Origin: Alkalibacterium sp034520745
GTDB lineage: Bacteria > Bacillota > Bacilli > Lactobacillales > Carnobacteriaceae_A
Direction of reading: 5' to 3'
Assembly: GCA_034520745.1 (NCBI GenBank)
Contig: JAXHNF010000011.1
Span: 62,001-126,000 of the forward strand
Length of the DNA: 64,000 nucleotides
Shown here one piece after another: positions 20,307-30,252 of the stretch. The notes below the pieces were generated by a model that was not told where the DNA came from, ran no database searches, and saw only the letters and a list, made by a program, of their open reading frames with translations. How positions within the stretch are numbered: position 1 is the stretch's first letter; each line of letters opens with the position of its first letter. The translations under genes and the position numbers were made by a program.

Positions 20307-21094
20307 CTTTATTCTTTTCCTTTCCAAAATATGAAATTTTCTTTCGAGCAGGATAAACAGCCCATGCCATCATAATACCGGTTATCCCCATCAGGATGAT
20401 CCCGACGAACATGACGTCTGATTTCAGGTATCTTGAGGCATCAATGACCATCCAGCCGATCCCTGAGGTTGCAGCTGTCATTTCTGCCGCAAACCAGTGT
20501 GGTATAGGCAAAGCCGCTGGCCGTGACCCCGGTGAAAATATCCGGCATGGCAGCGGGCAGGATGATCTTCATGAAAACATCCTTCTAGAAGCCCCCAGCG
20601 ACTGAGCGCTTTAAATATAATCGCGGTTGATACTGCTCACAGCAGCAACACAGGCGATATAGATGGGCGCGAAAGCTGCCAGGTACAGTAAGGTGACTTT
20701 CGATCCATCTTCAATCCCCAGCCATAAAATCAGCAAAGCGTCATAGGCCAGAGGCGGGATGGGACGGTAAAACTGAACAATGAAGTCAATGATGGCCCGG
20801 AATTTAGTGAAAAATCCGCTCGACGAGTCCCAAAGGAATGGCCGTGATAACTGCCAGAAGCAGCGATCCGAATAACCGTCTGAAACTGTCCCCCAAATGC
20901 TGCCATAAACTGATCCTGTTATAGCCATCCTGCAGGATCTGAACAAACGCGCGCCACACTTCCTGCGGGGAAGGCAGAATATGCGATGACAGACCTTCAG
21001 CCTGCGTTGCTAAGATCCAAATCAGCAAGATGACCAGCCATGTGCCTACGGTTAAAGTTCGTTCAAGATGTGTCTGCATTTTTTGCTGCTTCAT
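20299..21094 (-). CDS. ABC transporter permease, SsuC/TauC-like (frameshifted)
   Basis: About 265 residues, BPD-type inner membrane permease. The start ATG at 21094 (MKQQKMQTHLERT) follows GGAGGAAACA. Readable pieces: LSSHILPSPQEVWRAFVQIL, FRRLFGSLLLAVITAIPLGL, FYRPIPPLAYDALLILWLGI, then the C-terminal helix IILMGITGIMMAWAVYP. The EAA-loop region spans a frame break near 20600. At least three indels. The 3' end overlaps the binding-protein start by 8 bp. First gene of the ABC operon. Confidence 0.8.
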
Positions 21095-21137
21095 TGTTTC
21101 CTCCGTAATAAATAATTTACTCGTACATAACACCAAA

Positions 21138-21170
21138 AAGAAGAAAAATTCGTGCAGAATTTTTCTTCTT
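21138..21170 (-). terminator. Terminator of YeeE-CoADR operon
   Basis: AAGAAGAAAAATTC and GAATTTTTCTTCTT with a 5-nt loop, 11 bp after the CoADR stop at 21181 and upstream of the ABC operon start. Confidence 0.8.
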
Positions 21171-21180
21171 GATTGATGTT

Positions 21181-22887
21181 TTAGGCAAAGTTGTAATCTG
21201 TGACGACTGGCTCTCGGTTCAGTCTAACATCATTGAAATATTCGTACTCGCTCACTTCCAAGGAATGAACCGTCGATGTTATAGATGTTTGAATACCCTA
21301 ACTGTCCCAAAGCACGAACCATATTGTAGCTGCGCTGACTTGAACGGCAGTGAACATAAACCGGCTGATCTTTTGGAATTTCATCCAGACGATCACGGAA
21401 TTGACTCAATGGAATATTGACTGCACCTTTAATATGACTCAGTGCGTGTTCATCTTCTTCTCTGGCATCAGAATGATCATTGCCTTGCTTTTCAACCAAT
21501 TCTCTGACTTTTGTTACCGGTACTTTCTTGAATTCACCATTCAGAATATTCAATCCTACCAGCACGGCATGGTTGACAACATCTTTGGCTGTCGAGAAAT
21601 GTGGGGAATACGTAAGTTCAAGTTCTTTCAGTTGTTCCAGGTTCGCGTGAAGCATGATAGCCGTTGCCATAACATCGGATTCGTTTGTCTACATTTCCTT
21701 TTCCTACTGCTTGGGCTCCAAAGGATCTGACCAGATGGCACAGCGAAAATCAATTTGAAGAATAAATTCTCTGCGTCTGGCATTATTGAAACTTTATCTT
21801 TTGGAATGACATAAGCAAAATCATAGTCGATACCGGCTTGTTGAAGTTGTTTTTCATTTAATCCCGTGTTAGCGGCATTCATATCAAACATTTCACACTT
21901 GAAGACCCGATCACACCCGTGTTCAGATAGGTTCTACCATATACATGATCAGCCGCTGCACGCGCTTGACGCTGAGCAGGACCTGCTAGTGTGACAGCAT
22001 CGTTTTCTTGCGTGTGAAGAAACAGGTGCTTTCAATCGCATCACCCACAGCATAAATAGAAGGGTCTGAGGTCTGGTAATGGTGATTGACTTTGATTGCG
22101 CCAGTCGTCTCGCCCAGCTCCAGTCCGGCATCCACAGCTAATGTCGTTTCAGGACGGACACCTATTGCCATCACAACGGCTTGGGCTTTGACTTCTTTTC
22201 CTGACTGAAGGATGACACGGTCAGAAGCGATTTCTTTAACACCATCTTCTAAAATCAAATCTACACCTTTGTTCATAATTTCTCTGTGTATCATTTGGAC
22301 CATGTCAAAATCCATCGGTGCCATGACCTGATTTTGAGCTTCGATTATCGTGACTGGCGTAACCCGCTTTTTTCAGGTTTTCTGCCACTTCCAGTCCAAT
22401 GTAGCCACCACCGACGACTGCCACTTCTTTTACATCATTGGCTTTTGTATAACCCATTAATGCTTCAACGTCAGGAACAGTTTTCATCACGAAGACATGC
22501 GGATCGTTGATGCCTTTGATGCTTTGAGGCATGATCGCTTTAGCTCCGGGAGAATAGAAGAGTACATCGTATGATTCGATGTATGATTCTCCTGTTTCAT
22601 GATTTTTCACTTCAATTGTTTTATCTTCGCGGTTTATGCTCATTACTTCACTGCGTACACGAGCATCGATATTATATTGTGTTTTAAATCCATTAGGCAC
22701 ATCGGTCAAAGTCCTGTGATTCTTTAACGTCACCACTTATGTGAAAGGGGATACTGCAGTTTGAAAAGGATACATAAGGTCCTTTTTCAAACATGATGAT
22801 TTCAGCCTGTTCATCCAGTCTTCTTACACGTGCGGCAACAGATGCTCCACCGGCAACTCCGCCGACGATCAATACTTTTTTACTCAT
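21181..22887 (-). CDS. CoA-disulfide reductase with C-terminal rhodanese domain (frameshifted)
   Basis: About 565 residues. FAD/NAD(P)H-dependent enzyme that reduces CoA disulfide or CoA persulfide; the C-terminal rhodanese handles sulfane sulfur. The start ATG at 22887 follows AGGAGG. FAD site GGVAGGASVAARVRRL; redox Cys in SFSNCSIPFH; NAD site VVGGGYIGLEVAENL; second FAD motif IYAVGDAIES; then a dimerisation domain; rhodanese domain with catalytic Cys in VYVHCRSSQRSYN. Frames break near 22730, 22345, 22000, 21900, 21650 and 21235; the corrected C-terminus is SEYEYFNDVRLNREPVVTDY. Downstream of YeeE by 26 bp, same operon. Confidence 0.9.
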
Positions 22888-22913
22888 TATTATAATTCCT
22901 CCTGATATTTTTA

Positions 22914-24225
22914 TTATTTTTTCATGCGATGCGGCAGGATGCATACTTTACCGGCAAATACTTTCATGCCGGTAATGCCGCCCAGTGTCATGGCTACTAA
23001 GAAAAACCAGCCTGAAATTGAGAAACTGGCAATCGACGCATACATCGCTCCAATGTTACACCCAAGCCCAAAGCGCGAGCCAAATCCCAACAGCAGGCCG
23101 CCAAGTGCGAAGTAGCCGGCGTCTTTCTTTTTGAAATCGAAATCAAATGTGAAACGTCTGGCTAACAAGAAAGCGATCGTGCAGCCGAAGAACAGACCGA
23201 TGTTTCGGATGGTTCCACCGTCGTTAAGCAGACCGGCCTGGACCTTATCGATATGCGAGCCAAAATATTCAGCCGGCAAATGGATTCCAAGCTGTTCAAA
23301 GACCGCAACATTCCATGTCAGCAAAGCTGTTGAGACGCCCCAGTTTTTATTGGTCGTGACCAGGACGAACAGGGCACCGAAAGCCAGTATCAATGCACCT
23401 GAGATGAAACTCCATCTTTGAACAAACAGTTTATGGTAAGTCTGATGACTGAAAAATGGAGCCTGCTCATCATCCGCCAGCGGTTTTTCAAATTCTTCAT
23501 AGTCACTGGTCGGATCCATATAAGTGCCTTCAGCCTTGCGTTTGTTTTTCATACTTGACGATGATCCAGTAAAGTACCCCAAGCAGACTTGCAACGAAGA
23601 GGAGCGAACCGAAATATCCCAGTACTTGCGGAAGATGCAGCTGAACGCCTACCTTTCCAACTGCCGTGCGATCGACGACTTGTCTCAGGAAATGTCCAGG
23701 TGATGTCCCGATAACAAAAAAGATAAAAGCGATCAGCGCCCGTCCGGAACCTTCACCAAAGTCCGCCAGTGTTCCCGAGCCACAGCCTCCAGCCAGCATC
23801 ATACCGACGCCAAAAACAAAACCACCGATGATGGTTGCTATGTTAGTGAAATAAACATTGGTTGTTCCGGGTATGAACGCTTCTCCTTCAGCTGCCATAT
23901 AAGCGGGCAAGAGGCCATTTTGTGCAGCCTGCCACTGGATGCCCATGGTCACAAGTGCTGTGACAAACAGCAGGACAAGCAGCGCTTTGGACAAGCTTCC
24001 TTCCCCTCTCATATAGATCCGTTTTATTCCGCCGGCAAAACCGAATCTTGCCCGAGTCAACGTATAGCCTAAAATCAGACCGGCAAACAAAAACAACGGT
24101 AGTTTTGCTGACAGAGTATGCAGATAACCACTGAACCATCCCATCATGATGATCAGCCCGAAACCGATCACTGGCTGAGCGTAAGACACTTTCCTTCTTT
24201 TAACTACCACACTTGATTGAGCCAT
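22914..24225 (-). CDS. YeeE/YedE-family sulfur (thiosulfate) transporter, full length (frameshifted)
   Basis: About 436 residues, polytopic membrane protein with two YeeE/YedE halves. Each half has its conserved Cys motif: MMLAGGCGSGTLADFGEGSG in the first, GFGSRFGLGCNIGAMY in the second; the extreme C-terminus carries KVCILPHRM. The family (YeeE/TsuA) imports thiosulfate or related sulfur species through cysteine relays. A single indel near 23555 splits it into two open frames (..VKYEKQTQG versus ..NKRKAEGTYMDP), so it should be read as one protein rather than a two-subunit system. The start ATG at 24225 follows GGAGG. First gene of the operon with CoADR-rhodanese and divergent from a LysR regulator. 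Confidence 0.85.
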
Positions 24226-24577
24226 CGACTTACCTCCAAATTAAATTTAGAAAATCTCGGACAAAGAACAGACTATACAATGGGCATGAATTAATTAGTG
24301 AACTTATTCACTAATGCATCCGCAATTTTCTTTCGTAGTTTAAGAATACTCAATATTTAAACCCTTGTAAAATAGCGTTTCAGAATGTATCCATTACTAA
24401 AAAGAATGGATTTGTGTATATAAATATGAAAAAGCGCTTACTTTGTCAATTGGGTCACAAATATGAACGCCAACATTGTGAAATGTTTAGTAATCTTTCA
24501 GGGAAGTTGTCGATTAAATCTTATCGTGGTATAGTTATTAGATAAATGTAACGTATAAAAAGGAGGTTTATCATCTG
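24226..24577. promoter_or_regulatory. Divergent promoter region yeeE / lysR
   Basis: 350-bp spacer that must hold both promoters. It contains the inverted repeat at 24294-24315 and an AT-rich core. A weak cre-like word (AAAAAGCGCTTACT, near 24430) matches 11 of 14 positions only. Confidence 0.5.
24294..24315. promoter_or_regulatory. 22-bp inverted repeat, likely operator of sulfur operon
   Basis: ATTAGTGAA and TTCACTAAT flank CTTA: a perfect 9-bp dyad, about 70 bp upstream of the yeeE start. It contains a T-N11-A pattern, as expected for a LysR-family site. The adjacent divergent LysR gene is the natural candidate ligand. Confidence 0.55.
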
Positions 24578-25471
24578 ATGCTTGATTACCGTTATCACAC
24601 TTTTTTAATGGTTGCAAACGAACGTAATTACACTAAAGCGGCTAAGAAACTGTCGCTGAGTCAGCCAGCTGTAACCAAACACATTCAATACATCGAGAAT
24701 CAACTGGATGTCAAACTCTTCAATTATCAGGACAGACAGTTAACGCTGACACATAATGGCATCTATTTAAAGTTAAAACTTGAAAAATTAGAGGAAGACA
24801 TTGCGGAAATCAAATCCCGATTTTCAGGAGAGAAACCGGCGTGTCAATTGACTCTGGGCGCCAGCCGGACGATCGGCGAATACTTTATCCCTTCCTATAC
24901 AGAACTTCTAAATATACCCGATCTAAAAATCGACTTGGTTGTCGATAACACGACACAATTATTGAAAATGCTGGATGAACAGAAGATAAAGTATGCGTTT
25001 ATTTCAGGGCCCGTGGATACAGAACAGTATTGTACACGGTCATTTTACCGTGACAACGTTGTCCTCGCATGCTCGCCAGCGCATCCGCTCGCCGGAAAAA
25101 CTGTAGAAATTTCAGATTTATTTTCCGAAACATTATTGTCTCGTGAACAGGGCTCCGGTGTCTGCGACAGTGTAGAGCACTTCTTAAAGGAGCAAGGGCT
25201 ATCGTGCGATCAGTTCAGGCAGAAATCACGTATCGGTAATATCGCCTTGTTGAAAAAATACATCGCTGAAAATGAAGGCATTGGTTTTCTTTATGCTATC
25301 TCAGTTAGAGAGGAACTAGACAGTCAGAGGCTCGAAACGATCACCATCAAAGACGCTGCATTTTATCAGGATTTTTATCTGGTATGCAACAAAAGGACAT
25401 ATCAAAAAAATGAAGTGGAAAAAATCATTCATTTATTTACCAAAAATCTGGATCCTACTCTCTCGATGTGA
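24578..25471 (+). CDS. LysR-family transcriptional regulator
   Basis: 297 residues, intact. N-terminal winged HTH: NERNYTKAAKKLSLSQPAVT, followed by HIQYIENQLDVKLFNY. C-terminal co-inducer domain begins about residue 90 (CQLTLGASRTIGEYFIPSYT) and shows the two-subdomain pattern (LSREQGSGVCDSVEHFL). The start follows AAGGAGGT. It is divergent from the yeeE-CoADR operon and close to CysL/CysB-type sulfur regulators in size and layout; the effector is unknown. Monocistronic with a strong terminator. Confidence 0.88.
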   Translation: MLDYRYHTFLMVANERNYTKAAKKLSLSQPAVTKHIQYIENQLDVKLFNYQDRQLTLTHNGIYLKLKLEKLEEDIAEIKSRFSGEKPACQLTLGASRTIGEYFIPSYTELLNIPDLKIDLVVDNTTQLLKMLDEQKIKYAFISGPVDTEQYCTRSFYRDNVVLACSPAHPLAGKTVEISDLFSETLLSREQGSGVCDSVEHFLKEQGLSCDQFRQKSRIGNIALLKKYIAENEGIGFLYAISVREELDSQRLETITIKDAAFYQDFYLVCNKRTYQKNEVEKIIHLFTKNLDPTLSM

Positions 25472-25525
25472 ACCGATCCAGTGAAATAAGTTGTCAGTGT
25501 GTCCACAGTTCTAACAGCGTATAAC

Positions 25526-25571
25526 CAAAAAAGCATTCACGGACTCTTATAGAATCCGTGAATGCTTTTTC
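25526..25571 (+). terminator. Terminator of lysR
   Basis: AAAAAAGCATTCACGGA pairs with TCCGTGAATGCTTTTT, loop 11 nt. Confidence 0.9.
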
Positions 25572-25656
25572 AGTTTGGTGGACATGATTCCAGTCAAAGC
25601 CGTGATGAGCGAACATTGATCTCTACAGTCACCGCCACTTTTTTCGGATCATGTTT

Positions 25657-25833
25657 CTAGTATTCTTCAGGCATGATGACCGCTAGAATGATGTAGAGCA
25701 GCAGATTGCTTGGGATGATGATGAACAAAAGCCTTACTGCTAATGAAGAAATGCCGAAGAATTCTGCTATTCCTCCGCATACCCCTGCAATCACTCTGTC
25801 TGTTGAGGATTTCCTTAATTTTTTACCGTTCAT
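25657..25833 (-). CDS. PspC-domain small membrane protein
   Basis: 58 residues, below usual ORF-length cut-offs. Ribosome binding site AAGGAGG, ATG at 25833, TAG at 25657. Reads KKLRKSSTDRVIAGVCGGIA, then EFFGISSLAVRLLFIIIPSN and a hydrophobic segment LLLYIILAVIMP before EEY. RxxxDRVIAGVCGGIAEYF is the PspC domain signature; stand-alone PspC proteins of this size are common in Bacilli and are linked to envelope stress. It lies 35 bp downstream of the CorA-type gene and probably shares its transcript. Confidence 0.88.
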   Translation of the reverse strand: MNGKKLRKSSTDRVIAGVCGGIAEFFGISSLAVRLLFIIIPSNLLLYIILAVIMPEEY

Positions 25834-25868
25834 TCAATCGCCTCCTTATATTGGTTGTTACTCACAGT

Positions 25869-26810
25869 TTAGCGTAATTTTTGAAAAAATTCTAACAGGA
25901 CCCTTTTATTTGAAATCTTTTTCTTCAGATATTGGGCTGCAAGAATGCTTATAACGACCGCTAAAGCAATGACGAGCCAGGAACCGAATGGTGTATCTCT
26001 TCCAATCAGTCCTCCGGTATTGATACCGAACAAACTGAAAATGAGTGTCGGGATCGAAATGACCAGTGCCCAGGATGCCAGATATTCCATGATGCTGTTC
26101 AGTTTATTGTCAATACTGTCAGATAACAGACCGCTTGTAGACTCCACCAGTTCCTTATATAAATGAACCGTATGCCCGGCCTTTTTGATTTTCAGGCGTA
26201 TGATTTCCCGGTGTTCCACATCCAGGAATGCCGTAACCTCTTCGTTGTTCAAAAAAAGGGTCAGTGTTTCTTCATAATCATCCAGTCGCCTGGAAAGAAT
26301 CACTATTTCCTGTTCCAGCGATGCCAGTTTAAGCAGGACTTTCCTGTCAGACTTTTCTCTGGCTTCTTGTTCCAGCTTCTCGATCCGTTTCTTTAAGCGC
26401 TCCAGCTCATTGGTGAATATGCTGTATTCCTCTGTTATTCTAGTATAGATAAAAAGAGATAAAGACGAGAAAGACAGGAATTCCTCCGTCAACGTTTCAT
26501 GAGCCGTAAGGGGAACAAAGCAGATCAGTCCGTTTTTTGAAAGAATCAGGGTGACAGCCCTGTCTGCTTCAGCCAGCCGCCCCAGTTCCCTTTCTTCCCA
26601 GAGCGGGAGGTGGATAAGGACTGCCTGAGAGTATCTGGTGGAGGGAGAAGGATGAAACATCGCAATCTCTTTCTCATTATAAAGATCAAAGAGCTGCGGC
26701 ATCAAGCCGTACTGTCCGATGAGATTCTCAGTCTCTTTACTGTCCGGATGGCTCACCACCACCCATTCCCATTCCTTGTTGCCATCTGTCTGTATTCCTT
26801 TTGAAATCAT
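25869..26810 (-). CDS. CorA/ZntB-family divalent cation transporter
   Basis: 313 residues, intact. Large cytoplasmic N-terminal domain with a long charged helix (about 125-230), then two C-terminal membrane helices (LASWALVISIPTLIFSLFGI, SWLVIALAVVISILAAQYL) and a basic tail. The selectivity motif between the helices is GIN (LFGINTGGLIG) instead of the classical GMN of CorA; GIN/GVN variants are known among ZntB-like members. Likely Mg2+ or Zn2+ transport. The start follows GGGAGGTGACTGG. Confidence 0.85.
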   Translation of the reverse strand: MISKGIQTDGNKEWEWVVVSHPDSKETENLIGQYGLMPQLFDLYNEKEIAMFHPSPSTRYSQAVLIHLPLWEERELGRLAEADRAVTLILSKNGLICFVPLTAHETLTEEFLSFSSLSLFIYTRITEEYSIFTNELERLKKRIEKLEQEAREKSDRKVLLKLASLEQEIVILSRRLDDYEETLTLFLNNEEVTAFLDVEHREIIRLKIKKAGHTVHLYKELVESTSGLLSDSIDNKLNSIMEYLASWALVISIPTLIFSLFGINTGGLIGRDTPFGSWLVIALAVVISILAAQYLKKKISNKRVLLEFFQKLR

Positions 26811-27149
26811 ATCCAGTCACCTCCCTGTCCTCTCTATGCGTCGATTCTTTTTTAACTGACGTTCGTCATTAAACCAGTCCTCGATTCACAGGATGCAGTT
26901 CTTATTATTGCTCTTCTCGTCTTTAGCATACGCTTTCATAGAGAAAAGGTCTACAATAACAAATCTTACACTTTCTACCATCTGTTTTGATCGTATTTTT
27001 TTACTTTCTCAGTTACACTGATAGCATCAAGTAATAATTTCAAACGAAAGGAGCTGCAGTGTCAGATATTCAGACACGACGCATATGACTATATCATTTC
27101 TCATAATGATGAGTTTTGTACTCATACACTTTTTTCAATCCATATTTCT
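26811..27149. other. Intergenic region upstream of membrane protein
   Basis: Divergent spacer. A GTG at about 27060 after AAAGGAGCTGCA could begin an N-terminal extension (SDIQTRRI, then with a frameshift DYIISHNDEFCTH..) running into the gene that starts at 27150. Nothing else recognised. Confidence 0.4.
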
Positions 27150-27806
27150 ATGCCCAATAAGCGTCTGAAACAGTTTATTTCATTCACTGCCGGTGTCGGT
27201 ATCGCCTACGTTTTCATCCATCTCTGGCCTCAGGTCGCAGTGACCCAGGCTATAGCTGAAGAGGAGATCAACTGGCTGGAAGGTCACGTCCTGCATTATG
27301 CACTTTATCTTATTGCCCTCAGTGGTCTGACTATTTTCTATACCCTTCACCGTCTGGTCGTCCGGGCACATGCAAATGAAGACATAAAAACGCCTGATGA
27401 GATCGATTCCGCACTGTTCTGGGCCAATATCGGCTTTTTTTCCTTATATAATTTGATCATCGGCTATCTGCTGACCAACCGGGATGAAATGAGCTCGACC
27501 GTTCTGGTATTCTTCATCGCTTTTGCCCTTCATTTCATCACCAATGACTGGCATTTGAGACATCATCATGAATCCGCTTATGATCATTACGGAAGATACA
27601 TTCTTTCGGTAAGCATTGTCGCCGGATATGCTGCAGGAGTCTGGACAGACTTTCCAGAGTATTTTATTGGCAGCGCTGAAGCATTTATTACGGGCGGTAT
27701 GACACTCAACGTCATCAAACATGAACTTCCCTCAGAAGAAGCAGGAAGTCTGGAAGGTTTTTTGACTGGTATCGTCAGTGCGGGGGCATTGTTTACATTT
27801 ATATAG
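27150..27806 (+). CDS. Multi-pass membrane protein of unknown function
   Basis: 218 residues from the ATG at 27150; the ribosome binding site there is poor, and the true start may be a GTG about 90 bp upstream if an indel near 27083 is corrected. Some six or seven hydrophobic segments with an acidic first loop (EEEINWLEGHVLHYAL). A His-rich stretch, HFITNDWHLRHHHESAYDHY, lies mid-protein, and a conserved-looking end reads KHELPSEEAGSLEGFLTGIV. His/Glu-rich membrane segments recall metal (ZIP-like) transporters, but I do not recognise the family with confidence. Confidence 0.7.
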   Translation: MPNKRLKQFISFTAGVGIAYVFIHLWPQVAVTQAIAEEEINWLEGHVLHYALYLIALSGLTIFYTLHRLVVRAHANEDIKTPDEIDSALFWANIGFFSLYNLIIGYLLTNRDEMSSTVLVFFIAFALHFITNDWHLRHHHESAYDHYGRYILSVSIVAGYAAGVWTDFPEYFIGSAEAFITGGMTLNVIKHELPSEEAGSLEGFLTGIVSAGALFTFI

Positions 27807-27856
27807 AAAAAAGGCGGAATAAGCGTGTATTTCTACGCTCATTCCGCCTGCTTTTA
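27807..27856. terminator. Bidirectional terminator
   Basis: AGGCGGAAT and ATTCCGCCT arms with inner AGCGT/ACGCT pairing, flanked by A and T runs; between convergent genes. Confidence 0.85.
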
Positions 27857-28515
27857 TAAATAGTTTTTCAGTTCAGTGATGTCCTGGATCACCAGATCGG
27901 CTTTTTTCAGTTCTTCTTCAGAACCAAAGCCGTATGCACAGCCGATAGCAACCGTTGAGTCCAGCTCGCCGACTTCGAGGTCCTGGTGTCTGTCTCCGAT
28001 GACCGCATACTCGCCAGGATACTTGTCTCTGAATCCTTCAACGATTTCTTTCTTGGACTTTTTGAAATCAGTCATCTCCGTGCAGTACATATCTGTGAAA
28101 TACTCTCTCAGATCAAACAGGTCCGCGTGCGACTCCATGTAGTCGATCGAGCAGTTGCTCAAAAAGATGAGCGTATAGTTCTCTCTCAGATACGCCAAGG
28201 TTTCCAGTAGCTCCAGGATACAGAACCGCTTCCGCGCCGACTGATCTTCTCGACCATCGTCTGACCGATGATGCTTGAGGCATCTGTCTTGAACGGTTCT
28301 TCCAGATGCGGCATGAACTGGGCCCACATCTCTTTTTTACTGTAACCCAGCCAGCGGGTGATTTCGCTGTCCTGCCACTCTTTCACCGCAGCTTTTTCAT
28401 TTTTTATAAGATAATCATAGGCCTTTTTAAAAGCCGGGATATAGATTCTGCTGCTGTCGTGGACCGTGCCGTCATAATCGAATATGAGGGTCCTGACATT
28501 GCTGAAGGATGGCAT
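27854..28515 (-). CDS. HAD-family phosphatase at end of riboflavin operon (frameshifted)
   Basis: About 220 residues. HAD motif I DYDGTVHDSS (nucleophile and acid Asp), helical cap region 20-100, motif II FLSNCS, motif III Lys around FKKSKKE, motif IV VIGDRHQDLEVG. Subfamily IA, phosphoglycolate-phosphatase-like. Frames break around 28205-28250; the corrected link reads AEAVLYPGA..ETLAYLREN. Its ATG at 28515 overlaps the ribH stop (TGATG), so it is translationally coupled to riboflavin synthesis. The pathway needs a phosphatase for 5-amino-6-(5-phosphoribitylamino)uracil, supplied in other bacteria by HAD proteins; this gene is a good candidate (inference). Confidence 0.82.
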
Positions 28516-28979
28516 CAAGAAAGCTTCTTCAGCAGGTTGGCCATTTCGATGGCACCGACAGCTACGTCATAGCCTTTGTTCCCGGCTTTCGTTCCGGAAC
28601 GTTCGATGGCCTGTTCGATCGTGTCTGTGGTAACGACTCCGAACATCACAGGCACACCGGTACTGTCGGCGGCAGCAGCCACACCTTTAGCTGCTTCTGA
28701 ACAGACAAGATCATAGTGAGAGGTCGCGCCTCTGATGACCGCGCCCAATGTGACGATGGCATCGTAGCGGCCGGAAGCTGCCATTTTTTTCAGCGACCAG
28801 AGGGATTTCATAAGCTCCGGTACCCAGACGACCTCGATGGCGTCTTCGTCTACACCGTGTCTTCTAAGTGCATCCAGTGAACCTTCCAGTAACTTCGATC
28901 CGATAAAGGCATTGAAACGCCCTACGATGATACCTATCTTCAAATCTTCTGCAATCAGCTGTCCTTCAATTGTTTTCAT
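28515..28979 (-). CDS. ribH: 6,7-dimethyl-8-ribityllumazine synthase
   Basis: 154 residues. Condenses the ribityl-aminouracil with 3,4-dihydroxy-2-butanone 4-phosphate. The start ATG at 28979 gives the family N-terminus MKTIEGQLIAEDLKIGIIVG. Motifs: GRFNAFIGSKLLEGSLDALR, GAVIRGATSHYD and FGVVTTDTIEQAIERSGTKA. Residues about 55-63 read ELMKSLWSL where the family has GAYEIPLVA: a missing G (near 28820) and an extra G (near 28793) cancel each other, and the expected residues are present in the shifted frame. Length and both ends are normal. Fourth gene of the rib operon. Confidence 0.95.
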   Translation of the reverse strand: MKTIEGQLIAEDLKIGIIVGRFNAFIGSKLLEGSLDALRRHGVDEDAIEVVWVPELMKSLWSLKKMAASGRYDAIVTLGAVIRGATSHYDLVCSEAAKGVAAAADSTGVPVMFGVVTTDTIEQAIERSGTKAGNKGYDVAVGAIEMANLLKKLS

Positions 28980-29034
28980 ACTTATATCCATTCCTTCCAA
29001 AGTGTTTTTATTTTTTATAAGCAGATCTGTTTGC

Positions 29035-30234
29035 TTACAGATCCAGATAATGACCCATTTTTTCTTTTTTCGTTGTAAGGTAGTTTCTGTCTTCATCAAA
29101 CAGTTTGGTCTGGATCGGGATCCTGTTCTCGATCTTCAGTCCGTATTTGTCCAGAGTCGAGATCTTGATCGGATTATTGGTCATCAGGTTCAGGCGGTTC
29201 ACGCCCAGGTCATCAAAGATCTGTTTGCACTCATAGTATTCTCTGGCGTCTACCGGCAGGCCAAGCATTAAATTCGCTTCGATCGTATCATGTCCCTGAT
29301 CCTGCAGCGCATAGGCTCTGATTTTGTTGACCAGACCGATGCCGCGGCCTTCCTGGCGCAGATAGACGAGGATGCCCCGACCTTCTTCGGCTATCTTTTT
29401 CAAGGCTATGTCGAGCTGCTGACCGCAGTCACATTTTTTTGATTTAAAGACATCACCCGTCAGACACTCCGAATGGATACGGCAAAGGACGGGTTCGCCG
29501 TCAGAAACGTCTCCCATCACCAAGGCCACATGATGTTCGCCTGTAAATTTATGTTCATAGGCATAGATGTCAAAATCGCCGTATTCTGTCGGCAGTTTGG
29601 CTTTTGATTCTCTGACGATCAGCTGTTCGTTTGCTTTTCTGTATTCGATCAGATCTGTGATCGTACCGATTTTCAGCTCGTGCTCTTTCGCCAGTTCGAT
29701 CAGGTCATCCCGTCTGGCCATCGAGCCGTCGTCATTCATGATCTCACAGCACAGTCCGGCAGGTTTCAGTCCGGCCAGACGCATCAGGTCGAATGAACCG
29801 TCGCTTCTGTGTGGCCGTTTCGTGCAAGCACACCGCCTTCCACCGCTTCCAGTGGAAACATGTGTCCTGGACGCTTGAAATCGCTGGGAGTGCTGCCGTC
29901 TTCGACCGTTTTCATGGCCGTAAGCGAGCGTTCGCCGGCTGAAATCCCTGTGGTCGTATCCGCATGATCGATGGAAATGGTGAATGCCGTTGTGTGTTCA
30001 TCCGTATTCAGTGAACTCATCTGCGACAGACCCAGTTTTTTTGTGTAGTCTTTTGGTCATCGGGATACAGATCAGACCGCGTGCATACTTGGTCATGAAG
30101 TTGACATTCTCCGGTGTCGCAAATTCAGCCGCGCAGATAATGTCCCCTTCATTTTCTCTGTCTTCATCATCGACAATGATGACGTTTTTCCCCTGTTTCA
30201 GTTCTTCCAGTAATTCTTCTATTTTATCAAACAT
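29035..30234 (-). CDS. ribBA: Bifunctional DHBP synthase / GTP cyclohydrolase II (frameshifted)
   Basis: About 400 residues. The N-terminal RibB half makes 3,4-dihydroxy-2-butanone 4-phosphate from ribulose 5-phosphate (DDEDRENEGD, RGLICIPMTKRL). The C-terminal RibA half opens GTP (HSECLTGDVF, zinc ligands KCDCGQQLDIAL, LRQEGRGIGL). Frames break near 30030 and 29785, giving three open pieces that together cover the whole fusion. The start ATG at 30234 follows AGGAG. Both enzymes feed the two branches of riboflavin synthesis. Confidence 0.94.
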
Positions 30235-30252
30235 CCGCTGCTCCTAACTCCT

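Noticed and set aside
22914..24225. Two-subunit YeeE/YedE system (two separate genes)
   Set aside because: The second frame has no ribosome binding site and joins the first by a one-base shift; full-length single-chain members exist.
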